From Owenia fusiformis (taxonomy: Eukaryota; Annelida; Polychaeta; Sabellida; Oweniidae): a DNA stretch of 64,000 nt. Position numbers and translations under genes: made by a program. The DNA lies in the NCBI GenBank assembly GCA_903813345.2, contig CAIIXF020000006.1, positions 12,468,348 to 12,532,347 of the forward strand, given 5' to 3'. Below the pieces are notes generated by a model. It was not told the DNA's origin. It worked only from the letters and a program-made list of their open reading frames with translations, and did no database searches. Positions within the stretch are counted from its first letter, which is position 1. Every line of letters begins with the position of its first letter. Positions 11,943-24,537 of this stretch are shown piece by piece.

Positions 11943-12446
11943 GTAATGGTCAATACTTTTTATTATAAAGCATAGAAGTAATATTATCCTATACGAACTA
12001 GAAATACTAATTAAATGTAATGATATATTAAATATGAGTTATAAATTTATTTTTGCAAAATGTTGAAAACATCACAAAAACCTACATGTCTGTATGGCAG
12101 GTCTATGAAAAAGGTTTTCCTTTCAATATTGAATGCAACTTTATCAAAAATGTATACACCTTTTTCTAACTAACTTGTTTTTCACGTTTTATTTTACTTT
12201 ATACAAATGATGTCCCTAATGTTTCATTACAACATGTAGTGTTACAAAAAATATGCATGATTGGCATTTTGGGAATCTTTTAAAGGGGAATCCGCAGTAT
12301 GGCAAGTGATTTTAGACGGCCATGTCTTTCACCATGAGTAATATCTGGCAACAAATAATAAATACTTGTTTTTAAACAATATGTTTTCTTTCAAGTGAAG
12401 TCCCCTTGATAGTAAAATATCAATCTAATCTCTCTGAATAATTAAG

Positions 12447-12832
12447 GTTAAGGACCCCACCTTGGCACTTTTTGAAAAATGTTAGGCTTATTTTCTAAAT
12501 AGAGGATCTTGTTTTTCGCAATTTAACCATATCGAAAGTTTCTTCTACACTATAGTGAAAAGGGATGGGTATTGAAATGCGTTAAAGTTAAAAACCACAT
12601 ATCCCATTTTATTTTACCATAGGGAAAACTCGTCCTATCCATTGTTTCGGTATAATTTTGGTCATCGAAAATTGGTATCTTCATAACTAGACTTTCAATA
12701 CCATTCTACATTTGAAGAAGATATAGAACCCTTGTTGAATAATCTCTTCGTGCAATAAAAATCAGAAAAGGAGATCTTCTTTCGAGTAAATAGGTTCAAC
12801 ATATTGAAAAATTGTTGACATGGGGTCCTTAT
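12447..12832. repeat. Possible MITE with GGACCCCA inverted ends
   Basis: TTAAGGACCCCACCTTGG near the left end and ACATGGGGTCCTTATT near the right end are partly inverse. The inverted similarity covers only about 16 bp, so the call is tentative. Confidence 0.4.
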
Positions 12833-13112
12833 TCATAATTTTTCGATTTGTTTGATTGATATTTTTATCTTAAAAATTCACGTACAATACATGTTTATAT
12901 TGGCAAAGAACTACACAACAGAACGTTTACAATATTACAATTTATAACATACTGTATTCGAAAATACACAAATAACCTACAAATAAATATGTTTGGCATA
13001 GGGAATACATCAACCAGGGTTTTAGCTACAGAACCCGTTTGCCAGGTGAAGACAATATAATTTCTCCTCGTGATAAGTCTAAAGTATACCTCATAAGTTA
13101 TATGTATATATC

Positions 13113-14133
13113 ACACCCGGTGATCGTGAATATGGGACGGAGGGGGGGAGCAGGCAGTTTCTGCTAGGAAATTCAACAAATCTGGAAGATTTATTTTTTC
13201 AAGAAAAAGTTTACTATTGAATTGCTAAATGGATAGGCACACGGTATGGTAGAATATGTTAGGTTTTCTGGGATTTTTTCTGAAACGATACGCATCTAAG
13301 ATATGAGATCTATTAAAAAAGGCGCAAGGCCATCAACAGGCACAAATCAACGTTTTTGCTATAAATCAAGCAACAATGGTCTGGACGACCTGTAATAAAT
13401 ACTTGTAAGTGATGTTATCATAACTAAATTAAGGTCATTGCTGAATTTATAAAATAAGTTTCCATGTGTGAAATAAAAAATAATCGAAAATAATGAATTT
13501 GGGACGGAGGGGGGGAGGGGACGGAGGGGGGGAGCAATATGTATATAAGACATGATTAGAGATGTTTCGCGACTTTAAGTCCTTTTACTCCAAATGTCTC
13601 CATTTTTCAGTCTCCAGGGGTATATCATCCAGTTTCTTACTAAGTTAATGAGTTAATTTTTCAAATACAAGAATTCGTGTGAAGTTGTTTCACTTTATAG
13701 AATTATTACTCCCCCCCTCCGTCCCCTCCCCCCCCTCCGTCCCATTTTAATTATTTTCGATTATTTTTTATTTTACGTATGGAAACTTATTTTATAAATT
13801 CAGCAATGACATTAATTTAGTTATGATAACATCACTTACAAGTATTTATTACAGGTCGTGTAGTCCATTGTTGCTTGATTTATAGCAAAAACTTTGACTT
13901 TTGCACGTTGGTTGCGTTGCGCCTTTTTTAATAGATCTTATATCTTAAAAGAGTATCGGTTGAAAAATAATCCTAGAATACCTAACATATTCTATCATAC
14001 CGTGCGCTTATTCAATTTGCAATTCAATCGTAAACTCTGTCTTGAAAAAATAATTTTACCAGATTTGTTGAATTTTCTAGCGGAAATTGCCTGCTCCCCC
14101 CCTCCGTCCCATTTTCACGATCACCGGGTGTGT
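13113..14133. repeat. Foldback element with GGGACGGAGGGGGGGAG arms, ~1 kb
   Basis: The outer arms CACCCGGTGATCGTGAA and TTCACGATCACCGGGTG are inverse, and most of the ~490-bp arms remain alignable. Each arm carries two G-rich (or C-rich on the other arm) tracts of the type GGGACGGAGGGGGGGAGC. Open frames here, including one on the plus strand at 13894-14355, read through the palindrome and show no known domain. It lies in the presumed first intron of SLC34. Confidence 0.8.
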
Positions 14134-14955
14134 ATATTATATAATGAATCATATAAAAGGTTAACGTATTCACCAGAACTTACTCAAATATACATACTAT
14201 ATGTTGGACTTCTCTCCACTTCTCCCTTTCCCCAACTTTTCATTCAGCTGATGAATTTCGTGCACGTATTTATTTTGAAACCTGAAAAGTGGCAGTACGT
14301 CTTTTCGTTTGCAGAGAAAAATATATATTTTATAAATGCAGAAAATCGTATTTAACAGGATTGATTTTCTGTTTGCAAGTGGACCCAATGTAAATGTTCT
14401 CTTGACACATAAAACACAAATTAGCTCATTTGGCAGCCATTTCTTGATATCGTTCAGTAATTTCTCAGTCAATGGTCCTTTTTCCATATAGCTTTGAAAT
14501 CTCGTTAAGGTCTTGTTTTTAATGAGATTTTAGGAGATCTGCATTTTTAACCATTAAAAACTAATGTTTTCTTCCATCTGATGGCATATTTGAATTCTGT
14601 GAGTAATTCTCAATCAAAACAACTTTGATTTGCACTGTAATTTACCATTATTCAAATTCTAATGATTTACTGGTTGTCTAAAAAAGGTCGGGCTAAATCC
14701 CCATTGACACAATGCTGAAAAACCTTAAAAAGTTCATTTACTCTTCCAAGGATCACAATTTTAATGTGAAATCACAATCCACATGTCAATAAGATCATAA
14801 AGTTACATTCCAATGATGTTTTAAGTTGATCCAAATGGAATTAGTTCTTAAATCAAGAAATTAAGTGACTCTGGCAATACATTTACATGTATTCTAGCCC
14901 TACCCAAGCTCTACCAATACCCATGATGCCATCTATTTTTTTCATTTGCTTCCTA

Positions 14956-15053
14956 GTCAACTCGTACCCAAGACAACTCGTACCCAAGACAACTTGTACC
15001 CAAGACAACTCGTACCCAAGTCAACTGGTACCCAAGACAACTCGTACCCACGT
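14956..15053. repeat. 16-bp minisatellite (CGTACCCAAGACAACT)n
   Basis: About six head-to-tail copies with small variants. It is the inverse complement of the minisatellite at 15903-15980 inside the same transposon. Confidence 0.9.
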
Positions 15054-15902
15054 TTATTTTCTGTATTATGGGTGCATATAAGAAAACAAATTGAGTCTGT
15101 GTCAAAATGTTTAATGTTATAATGTGCCTCAATATTTTTTTCTGAATTTAGAAGACATTTTTTCTCAATGGATTAAGCAAAGCATTTTGTTTTTACTTGG
15201 ATTACCTTTGAAGTGCTTTGAAGGGCTTGTTCTCTACTTTTTTTGTAATACATATATATAAATGAATATAATTACAACAGTAACTTTTCAACAAATGAAT
15301 CAAACAATTAATTTAGCTTAGTGCATTCAGAGAAAATTAATAAGGGAACTTTAATCTGTTAATTTCTTTTCCATTTTGAACTTAATTGGATTATATTTGA
15401 ACACATGCATGCAAAGTGTATTATATCATGTATGAATAAGTATCAAAATAATATTTGATATTCATATTATTTAGAATATTTTTTATTGCTTAATTTTATG
15501 AAGGTGACTTCTTAGAATTATCATTCTTTAATCTGATAATATGAAATCCTAAATAGATTATCTGTTTAATAAGAAATAGGCGCAAGTTTTGAAAATCTTT
15601 ATATTTTTGATAATACCATATTTCAAGATGAATTAGATCTGATACTTGTTCCAAACACTCATAAACATACAAAAATACCACTAATATTGTGAACAATGAT
15701 TATGAATATGTGGAATAAACATAAATCTCTTCCTTCGAACATCTGAATCTGTGACCAATTTATTTGGTCACAAATTTCAATCGATTTCTTCCAAAAACTC
15801 TTCTACATACTTCAAACTATTCTGAACTGTACGTAACCATTATAATATGTATATCTATACCCATTCCCAGCCCAACACTTGATTCAAAACAAAACATGAA
15901 CT

Positions 15903-15980
15903 TGGGTACGAGTTGTCTTGGGTACGAGTTGTCTTGGGTACGAGTTGTCTTGGGTACGAGTTGTCTTGGGTACGAGTTGA
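15903..15980. repeat. 16-bp minisatellite (TTGGGTACGAGTTGTC)n
   Basis: Five nearly identical tandem copies, inverse to the array at 14956-15053. The core TTGTCTTGGG recurs in a different minisatellite at 55033-55215. Confidence 0.9.
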
Positions 15981-17025
15981 CCAGTTACCTTTCATTTATA
16001 TGGAAAAAGGTCAATTAAAAAGTTTCAATGTGCCTTCCGCAGAACGTGCAAAGTGAAGATTCTTGTAGGGCACACATGTGTGGATACTTTTTGTTGGCAA
16101 AAAGTTATAAAGCATTTCATAAAATTTAAATTTTATTATAGAAGTTTATTTCAATGGTTTCACTTTACACAATATATTTACAATATTTTCAAAATCTCTT
16201 TTTTTCAAAGATGTATTTTTTATTTTCATTATTTGTCCATAACTTTTCTTTGTTGTGATACTATTAAGAACAAGTACGGTATCGTTCCTGGTATTGATAT
16301 ATCTCTCGTATGTAAAGAAAATATTTTCAAAAAGTCAACAAACGTCTGATAATTCATGTATAAGTGCTTATAAAAATAGATCTAAATAATTTAATTCTCA
16401 CTGATGTTATCAACAGTCTGGTTTTCTTGAACATGCGTCAAATCATCAGTGAAATCATAATTCCAAAGTCAAGTAGCTATATTTCTTATCAAGCACTTTA
16501 ACACTGATAAACTCCTGTTCAAGTTCAGATAACTCTTTAGCGGACAAGGCCCTTACATGTTCTTACGAAAATGACAATTTTGGTTAAGAGAGTTATTTTT
16601 GTCATGGCCTGCAAATAAACGTCATTTTGACTTAATTTTTAAATTTTATTGTCAAAACCAAAGTACATATTCTGCCTCGACAAGTGTCATAAACATTAAG
16701 AATGAGAGCTATTTAGCCGGGTCTCAATTGTTTGTTTCTCGGGGCTTTTGTTTGGTTTGCAACTCTTAAACCCTTGGATTGATGGGAGCGTCAAACTTTT
16801 TAAAACTAATTCTCTATCTCTTACATTGCTGTTACTTGAATTAAGTTAATGTATCGAGTATCTAGAAAGTGGTAAAGTAATCCATCCGTAACAGTTGCAT
16901 TCAACAGTTTATCGTTATCCATATTGCAATTTGTTGACAAAAATTATTCTGATGTTGTCTCAAAATAATGACATAAAAAGTTATCATAGAGCGACAACAA
17001 TACTTGATTTGTCTGTCCATTACAG

Positions 17026-20000
17026 AATGTGCCCAACTGCTACCAAGACAACTGTCATTGACAACACGAAAGAAGCCAAGGCTGCAGAGGCTGGAGAAAC
17101 AGAAGAAGAAGTTGATCACTGGGCTATTGTGACCGATATAGACACTGGGAAACCATGGAGCGGTAAGTCATTTCCCTCTAAAGAACTGCACAATGCCGTG
17201 TAAGAGCTTAGTACTCTAATGAACACGAATGTACACTCTCCTCCACAAGTTTGCCAAGCGTGGTTTGGATCACTTTTCAAAGTTCGTTTATGTTTGGCTA
17301 TTAAAAAAAAATCAAAGTCATTCGAATATTGTGAGTAAAGAATAAAAAGTTTCAAACATTGACAGGAAATCCAATGCAAACTTCCAAATGCGAAATTTAT
17401 GGACCAAAGTGTACATATTGCATTATTGCGAGCAAATTGGTTCTTGGTGTTTGATAGTAAAAATGTTAAAACCATTTACATTATCTTTGTCCAATATACA
17501 GTGGTGTACTATGGAAAATCTAAATGGATTCAATGGGGCGATACTAAGAATGTAAAAACGTCAAAAACAGGTGCCATATTTCAAAAAAAATTACTTCCAT
17601 GTTTCAAAATGTTCTTTTAGATATGACTACAAAAGAGAAGACAAAGCGGATAACAATCAACATATTAAAAGGAATCTTAGTCCTGGGACTTCTGTACATG
17701 TTCATATGCTCCATCAACCTGTTGTCCTCGGCGTTCAGACTGATTGCAGGTAAGGCGAGTGTTCAATATTTGAATCAGAAACAATAATCGATAATATACA
17801 CTCCCTTAACAAGTTTGGCTACCGAAAGGTACTGTTTCTACCACAAAACAAAACTTATGATCTATAGTAATTGAGAAACAGAATTATGGTTCAACCATAA
17901 CCAGACTCAAACGGTGCCAATAGAGACACCCAATTGACAAACTGAAGGAGTGAATCCGTTTTGAAAACGTCATTTCAGTTCTTGATATATCATTTGAGTT
18001 GATATTTTTCGTCGTTAAAATGCATTGAGAGAAGGGATAACAGATTTCTTTCATTGAACTTACACAGTATTCATTTCAATTTTATGAATATTAATTATTT
18101 CTAAGTATTCTTATTGTCTTAATAACAAGGCTATGATCTATATTTTTGCAAAGAATATTGATTGTATTCTTTCCACATTTTAGGTCGAGTTGCTGGCTCT
18201 GTATTTAGGAGTAATGCTGTTTTAAGTAACCCTGTCGCCGGCCTGATGATTGGTATCCTCGCAACTGTGTTAGTTCAGAGTTCGTCTACATCTACGTCCA
18301 TTACTGTTGCTATGGTTTCCTCAGGAAGTACGTCATGCATTAATTTTGTATTATTGCACTTAATCATGTTTTGTATTATGATACGTCGCTAATAATCCAT
18401 CAAAGTTCCAACAGTTTAGATATCACATAATCCGAGAAAATTGGTAATATATTGTCATTTTTTTAATCTAGCAATACCATGTGTCAGTCCAGTGCTTATC
18501 ACAGGACACATTGTCTTAATGTACTGTTTACTGATTTGTTATGAAAAAAATATAACTAAACCTTAAAATATATTTCAGTCCTTGATGTACGCACGGCTAT
18601 ACCTATTATTATGGGTTCGAATATAGGGACGTCAGTTACCAATACACTGGTGGCCATGGCCCAATCAGGAGACAGGAATGAGTTCCGGCGGGCGTTTGGG
18701 GGTGCCACAATCCATGACATGTTCAACTGGTTGAGCGTGATTATACTACTGCCTCTGGAACTTGCTACACGATATTTAGAAAGGTACGAGGACAACTTTA
18801 TATCTAAATAGTGTACTTTTACATATCAGTAATTTAATTGTCCAGATGCGCTAACACAAAAACATCTTATTCTGTCTGATGCTGATAAAATGTCAATATC
18901 GAAAAACATTTCCTTTGTACCCTCTATTACATCTGGCGAGAGACCAGATAAAAATTCAAGCATAGACAGGCTTGTGAATTCTGTATTCCTTAATAAGATA
19001 GGAAAAGGCTATGAGATGACAGATAAACATTAGCATTTAATCTGAATTTTAATATTATGGTCCCATTAATTGACCACCCTGTATATTCCTGTTTTACCAG
19101 GTTAACAGGTCTTGTGATCAAGAGTATGAACCTACAGGGTGGGGCAGCCAAGGTGAATTTTCTCAAAGTTATCACAGTGCCATTTACAGATCTAATTGTA
19201 CAGGTGAGTAACATTATGGAGAGAAATAATCTTGAACAAATGATAATGTGTTGACATTTCATATTATGTATTACTATATCATACTCAAACAGGTTGAACG
19301 ATTATTAGTCCACAGAATCTATTTTCGCTCCAATTTTTCTGCCATACAATCTAACCTGTGTAAGTGAAAGTATATAAATACGTTTGGAGTGTAAGTGAAA
19401 CTATATAAATACGTTTGAATTCCAACAATGCAGCAACCTTTAAGTTTAGCAATCATCAATCATTGTGACTCTCATGATCAATCCATGATCACAGCTCGTG
19501 AAAATGTCGAACATGTTCGTGCAAAAAGTGCCAAAGTGTTGCACAATACAATGACATAATGACACAACAACAGTAACATGCAGTGTGCACAAGGGTGTGC
19601 ATGTTGTTCATACGGCATACAAACAACAATGCGATGCATATCTTGTTATGAAGGGTATCTGGTGAACTCGGACCTTAGTTAACTCGGATCCTAGTCAACT
19701 TGCATCCTAGTTAAATGTTATTCAAAATAGATCAGAGGCATTTTAATTTGCAATATAAGAGGTGAAATCAATTAACTTGCTAAATATTTAGAATATTCGA
19801 ATCGTTCAAGATTTAATTTATTATGTCTTTAAATCTTTAATCTTTAAATAATTATGTTAATGTATATTTCTGATTAGTCAAAATCAATATTTCAAAACAT
19901 CTGATTCATTTTGATGCTCAAACAATCAAACAAACAATTCAATCCTCAATTTATGGAAAGAAACATCTAAAATTGCAAAGGGCCAAGTTGACTAAGGTCC

Positions 20001-22068
20001 GAGTGGACTAAGAACCTTTTAAGTACCTCATTCATCTCGCTCCTTTTCAGTTGGACAGTAAAGTGATTGAAGCAATTGCAAGAGGGGACGAAGAGGGGGC
20101 TTCAAAACCAATGTTGAAACAATGGTGCAGAGAGCGCACGATTGGCAATGAAACACGACAGCATAACTACACAACAGGTAAAACATACCTTATATATTCT
20201 TGAATCAAGACTCTCCCCCTCCCCCTTGTGTACTCAACCTTTCCAATTCAACAGTGAAGTACATGGACACACAGCCTTGAAGCATGACGGTCCGATAAAA
20301 CAAGAAGGCTTTTCTATTGTCGCCCTTATATCTTGCTTTGGTTAATAGATGTCAATTCGCTTTGAACAAATATGTATAATATATATTTTCACATGATGTA
20401 CAGTGCAGATAGGAGATTCCATTATTTAGTGGATATTTTATTCGAATTGCCATTGGTTTAAAATGCAAGTTATAAAATTGTTCAAAACATTACATAAAAC
20501 GCCACGAACCGATGTCATAGCGAGACAATCATCTGCATCTATCTGTATATGTTTCTGAATAATACAAATCGGAAAATACAATTACAACTTTTTTCAAACC
20601 ACGCACGTACAACGAAAAACTAATAAATAAGTGCATGATTATTATAATTCGGAAACCCTGCAACAATTATGTCTCAATTGATGTTTTAATTTATTTCCTA
20701 GGCGAGGCAAACGTAAATACGACTATCTTCAACTTAACATCTGCAGGATACGACTATAGAAAAATAGATAATGACGACGGCACTCGCACATTCCTCTACA
20801 ATATAACGAGCCCTCTCATTGAGAGGACACCATGTAAGTTGTATTTGTATAAACCATAATACAGGGTGACCCAAAAAAGCAAAATTGCAACCATTTAATT
20901 TTGGAATAACTTTTCTTGTGGTGGAATCTTGGCGTAATAGTGGAACACGATCTTCTGTATATGTATAATTCTCCTATAAGATAGAAAAGTATGCATGAAT
21001 TCAAAAGAAAATTTATTATTATGTGCCTTGTATCTTTCAGGTCAGTATCTTTTCCGGTGGACCAATTTATCCGAAGGGGCAGTTGGTGCTATTCTCCTCG
21101 TGATGTCCCTCGTGATACTTTGCACCTGTCTTATTGCCATGGTGAAGGTCCTCAACTCGCTCCTCAAAGGTCAAATGGCAAATATCATCAAAAAAATCAT
21201 CAATACGGACTTCCCAGGAAAGGCTGCCTTCCTGACTGGCTACGTAGCGATTCTACTTGGTGCTGGTCTCACCGTGCTTGTACAGAGTAGCTCCATCTTT
21301 ACGTCGACGATAACACCACTTGTTGGCATGGGAATAATTTCCCTAGACAGAATGTTCCCTTTGACATTGGGCTCAAACATTGGTACCACCGTTACATCCA
21401 TACTAGCAGCATTTGCAGCGACAGGCAACAAGTTAGAAAACTCATTACAGATCGCATTCTGTCATTTATTTTTCAATATCTCGGGTATTATTATATTTTA
21501 CCCTGTTCCATTCATGAGAAAAGCCCCTATCAATCTTGCCAAAAATTTAGGAAATATAACAGCTGATTATCGATGGTTTGCAGTTGTGTATTTGATATTC
21601 ATGTTCCTAATTATCCCCGGTGGCATTTTTGGCTTATCAATTGCAGGTTGGGAATGGTTAGTAGGGATTGCAGCACCTCTTATTATTATCTTATTGATCG
21701 TACTCGTTATAAATCTCTTCCAACATAAGTGGCCTAAATATCTTCCCGCTGTTTTGAAAACATGGGACTTTTTACCCCTACCCCTACGTTCGTTAAAACC
21801 ATACGACTATTTAATAACAAGGTTTTGCCTTTGCTGTAAATGCTGTAAACCCAGAGTGGAAGAGGAAACAGATAGTGAAGCAGACTCTATTGAACTTGCA
21901 AAGAAAGAGGCTCTGGCAATGGATGCTTTAAGTGAGCCACCTTGCTATGACAATATTGCATTTGAGAATGAAACGTCTGTAACCCCTTCACAAATCCCAT
22001 ATTCATCAGACACTTCGGTTTTCACAGCAGCCTTATCTTCTAAAAAAACCGACGTAACCAGATTCTGA
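17026..22068 (+). CDS. SLC34: SLC34 type II Na+/phosphate cotransporter
   Basis: Eight coding exons: 17026-17162 (ATG at 17027), 17621-17749, 18184-18327, 18579-18783, 19101-19203, 20051-20177, 20702-20833 and 21041-22068. Junctions keep phase and give 667 aa. The protein has the inverted-repeat core of the family: [12 protein letters not shown] in the first repeat and [13 protein letters not shown] in the second, each followed by GSNIGT(S/T)VT, which form the sodium/phosphate site. [17 protein letters not shown] and [18 protein letters not shown] are also diagnostic. The large extracellular loop has several N-glycosylation sites and a cysteine pair (in WCRERT and CQYLF) expected to form the family's disulfide. 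A Cys-rich stretch ([10 protein letters not shown]) follows the last helix. The protein ends in VTRF, a class I PDZ-ligand pattern like the TRL of vertebrate NaPi-IIa. Apical phosphate uptake is inferred from the family. Confidence 0.96.
19663..20012. repeat. MITE in SLC34 intron 5
   Basis: AACTCGGACCTTAGTTAACT at the left and AGTTGACTAAGGTCCGAGT at the right are inverse ends of a ~350-bp AT-rich element. It lies just upstream of the exon at 20051. Confidence 0.7.
20862..21000. repeat. Fragment with Tc1/mariner-like end (CAGGGTGACCCAAAAAAG)
   Basis: A TA-flanked end similar to that of the element at 5076 occurs in SLC34 intron 7, shortly before the last exon. No matching opposite end is visible before that exon, so only a fragment is called and its right limit is approximate. 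Confidence 0.5.
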
Positions 22069-22608
22069 ACTTCATCTGAGAAAGGGTTGTCAACTTCCCA
22101 AAGTCACGGAAATCTAAAAAACAAAACTGGCTCTCCCTGACCTGGGAAAATATGGCTACCCTGGAATTTTCTTAAAGACACCTTAAATGATCGGGGAAGT
22201 TTAGAATTTGGAGAGGGGTCAGGAAAATTGGGAAAGTTAAAAAAATAGCCGGTGAATATTAATCAAATGAGAAAACCAGTGTAAAGTCGGGGGAGCGATA
22301 ATTAGGGTGTACATATTTCCGTGATATTTAATCGAACAACTCTTTGTATATTTGTTTATTTTATCTAATATGAACAGAGTTTAGTATTTATTTTTGTAAA
22401 ATAATTATATCATGTATAGAACGATTAGAACTGAGTAGTCTAAAATGCTTAAATAATCCAAGTTTAGAACTTGCTGGTCAAGGTCCATCGGTTTTTATAT
22501 TTATTTCTGATTTTACTTTTTCCCAAAATAATGCAATTATGTATAATATGTAAGTAAGTTGTAAACTGCGTGTAAATATGTAAATGATCTGTAAATAATC
22601 TGTACATA

Positions 22609-22614
22609 AATAAA
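22609..22614 (+). terminator. Poly(A) signal of SLC34
   Basis: AATAAA about 540 nt after the stop codon is the best-placed signal for a 3' UTR of ordinary length. Confidence 0.6.
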
Positions 22615-22947
22615 ACGTATTTTCTAAACAATATGTCTTGGTCATGATTATTTTAGTAACTTTAAGTTTTGAAATTACTTTTGAAATACAATATACCAAG
22701 ACCAACGATTGGTTGATTCTGATCCAAGCTGCCCTAGTCACCAATGATGATTCTTAGTTCACGTATTTCGATTTCTTTCTTCAGTACATTTGGCTTAATT
22801 TCTACACATTTGTGAAAACTTGAACGTAAACATGCACTATATTATGACCCCAAGAATCCCTGGTTTAAACGAGGGTCAATATTTTATACATGTTTCACGT
22901 ACACCACGTTCTTCAAAATAGTGGTTAACCTCCCTTATACTCACCAT

Positions 22948-23977
22948 GCAGACATAATATGTCGCCTAAAATTACATTCGTATGATGCGAGACTCTACAT
23001 TCAACAGGAAACAAGAAAAATTTTGTCACTAATGTAGCAAATTATTTTTTACATCTTGATAAATGGTGAATGACAGTCACATTAAGTTCTACAAGTATGA
23101 AAATAGGGCGTCTAAGCTTGTATATAAAATCGAAACGCCAACCTATGCGTATTAATCGCCCATACAAATGCGTCGCTTAGATATTTTCTGTTTAAGTTTA
23201 GGTTGTGAAAAACATTGCAAGCTCTTAAACTCCCTATTAGCATGACGATCTGATACTTTAAAGTTACTCGTTTGAAAAATGATGGCGGTGATTGGAATTA
23301 CGTTGTAAAGATGAAACCGCTACGAAACAATTGAAGATTTCTTCAAAAAACTAAGAAGTATACATCACATATCGAATTTTACAAAACAGAAAAATATGTA
23401 TAGTAAGGCATGTAGGTCAGATTCCCCCGGTAGAATTAACATTGATCTCATATATGTCATACAATTGATATTTGAAACACAACCATTATTCGTACTCATG
23501 ATCGGACATAAGTATGACGTTACTTATTACTTTGAAGTACACATCATACTTATGTCCGTTCATACGTTCGAATCATTGTTTTGTTTCAAATATTAATTGT
23601 ATGACATATACGATAACAATATTACCAGGGCTACAGGGGGAAATGGTCCTGCATGCCTTATTATTTATACATGTTTTTCTGTTTTGATAAATTCGATATA
23701 TGATGTATATTTCTTAGGTTTCTAAAGAAATCTACACATATTTCGTTGCGGTTATATCTTTACATCGTCATTTCAATCACCGTCATCATTTTTCGAACGA
23801 GTTACCTTAGCTTGGAATATCAAAACGTCATGCTATTCTCATACTTAATGTGACTGCCATTCACCATTTATTTATCAGTAAAAATTAATTTGCTTTATGG
23901 GTGGCAAAATCTTTCTAGTTTCCTGCTGAATGTCAAGTCTCGCATCATACCAATGTAATTTTAGGCGATATGTCTGC
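22948..23977. repeat. Foldback element, ~1 kb
   Basis: The arms of about 480 bp are inverse copies with moderate divergence. For example, GCAGACATAATATGTCGCC matches GGCGATATGTCTGC, AATGGTGAATGACAGTCAC matches GTGACTGCCATTCACCATT, and TATGTCATACAATTGATATT matches AATATTAATTGTATGACATA. The centre is near 23500-23540. It has no coding capacity and lies between SLC34 and the orphan membrane gene. Confidence 0.8.
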
Positions 23978-24467
23978 TTGGGGTGTAATTTGAGACTTGA
24001 AAGGGAGGGCCAAAACAGCCTCTGCAAATTCGGGTTGAAAATTGAAAAATCTGAAGTAGAATAAATAGTTTCCGGATTGTTCCTCCATGTAAAAATACAT
24101 TTTGATAGAAATAACAAAAGTTTCTTCCTTGATCCTAAACACCATCTACCTTAATATAAAGCGGAAATAATGAGGAACTGTTTGATAACAGGTAAGATAG
24201 GTAAGATAACAAATGATTGATAAATGTACATAAAAACATATTACCCTCTTAAGATGACGTCCATTGAAGCGACGAGTGACGAATATGATATGTGAGTTGA
24301 TAAATCAATAGTAATGAATCCAGACATTAAATCTATAATGAGGAAAAAACACTGAACTTATATCAAACGAGGAAAGGTAAATCATTAAATCCAAATTAAC
24401 GTCCAAACACACAATATCTCGGTTGCACATATTTATCTATGAGTAGGTCATAAAGATTTGTCATTGG

Positions 24468-24475
24468 TATAAAAT
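24468..24475 (+). promoter_or_regulatory. TATA box of the orphan membrane-protein gene
   Basis: TATAAAAT lies 70 bp upstream of the ATG at 24538, so a start site near 24500 would leave a very short 5' leader. Confidence 0.55.
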
Positions 24476-24537
24476 ACTGTGATAAGCAAGCAGTGGCATC
24501 ATATTTTCCTAGTCATTTTTGTATTGCGTTTAATAGG

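Larger units (their letters stand above)
14470..16015. mobile_element. Non-autonomous DNA transposon, copy 2, with inner minisatellites
   Basis: The inverted ends (CAATGGTCCTTTTTCCATAT and the complement of ATATGGAAAAAGGTCAATT) match those of the copy at 2727-3203, and positions 14470-14945 resemble that copy's body. This copy is expanded to 1.5 kb by a central AT-rich segment framed by two inverted minisatellites. Confidence 0.75.

Noticed and set aside
13894-14355. 153-codon ORF on the plus strand
   Set aside because: It lies across one arm of a foldback element and its sequence mirrors the other arm. Composition is AT-driven and no motif is visible.
16053-16349. 98-codon ORF on the plus strand
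   Set aside because: AT-rich intronic sequence with no domain and no homologous feel. The ORF exists by composition.
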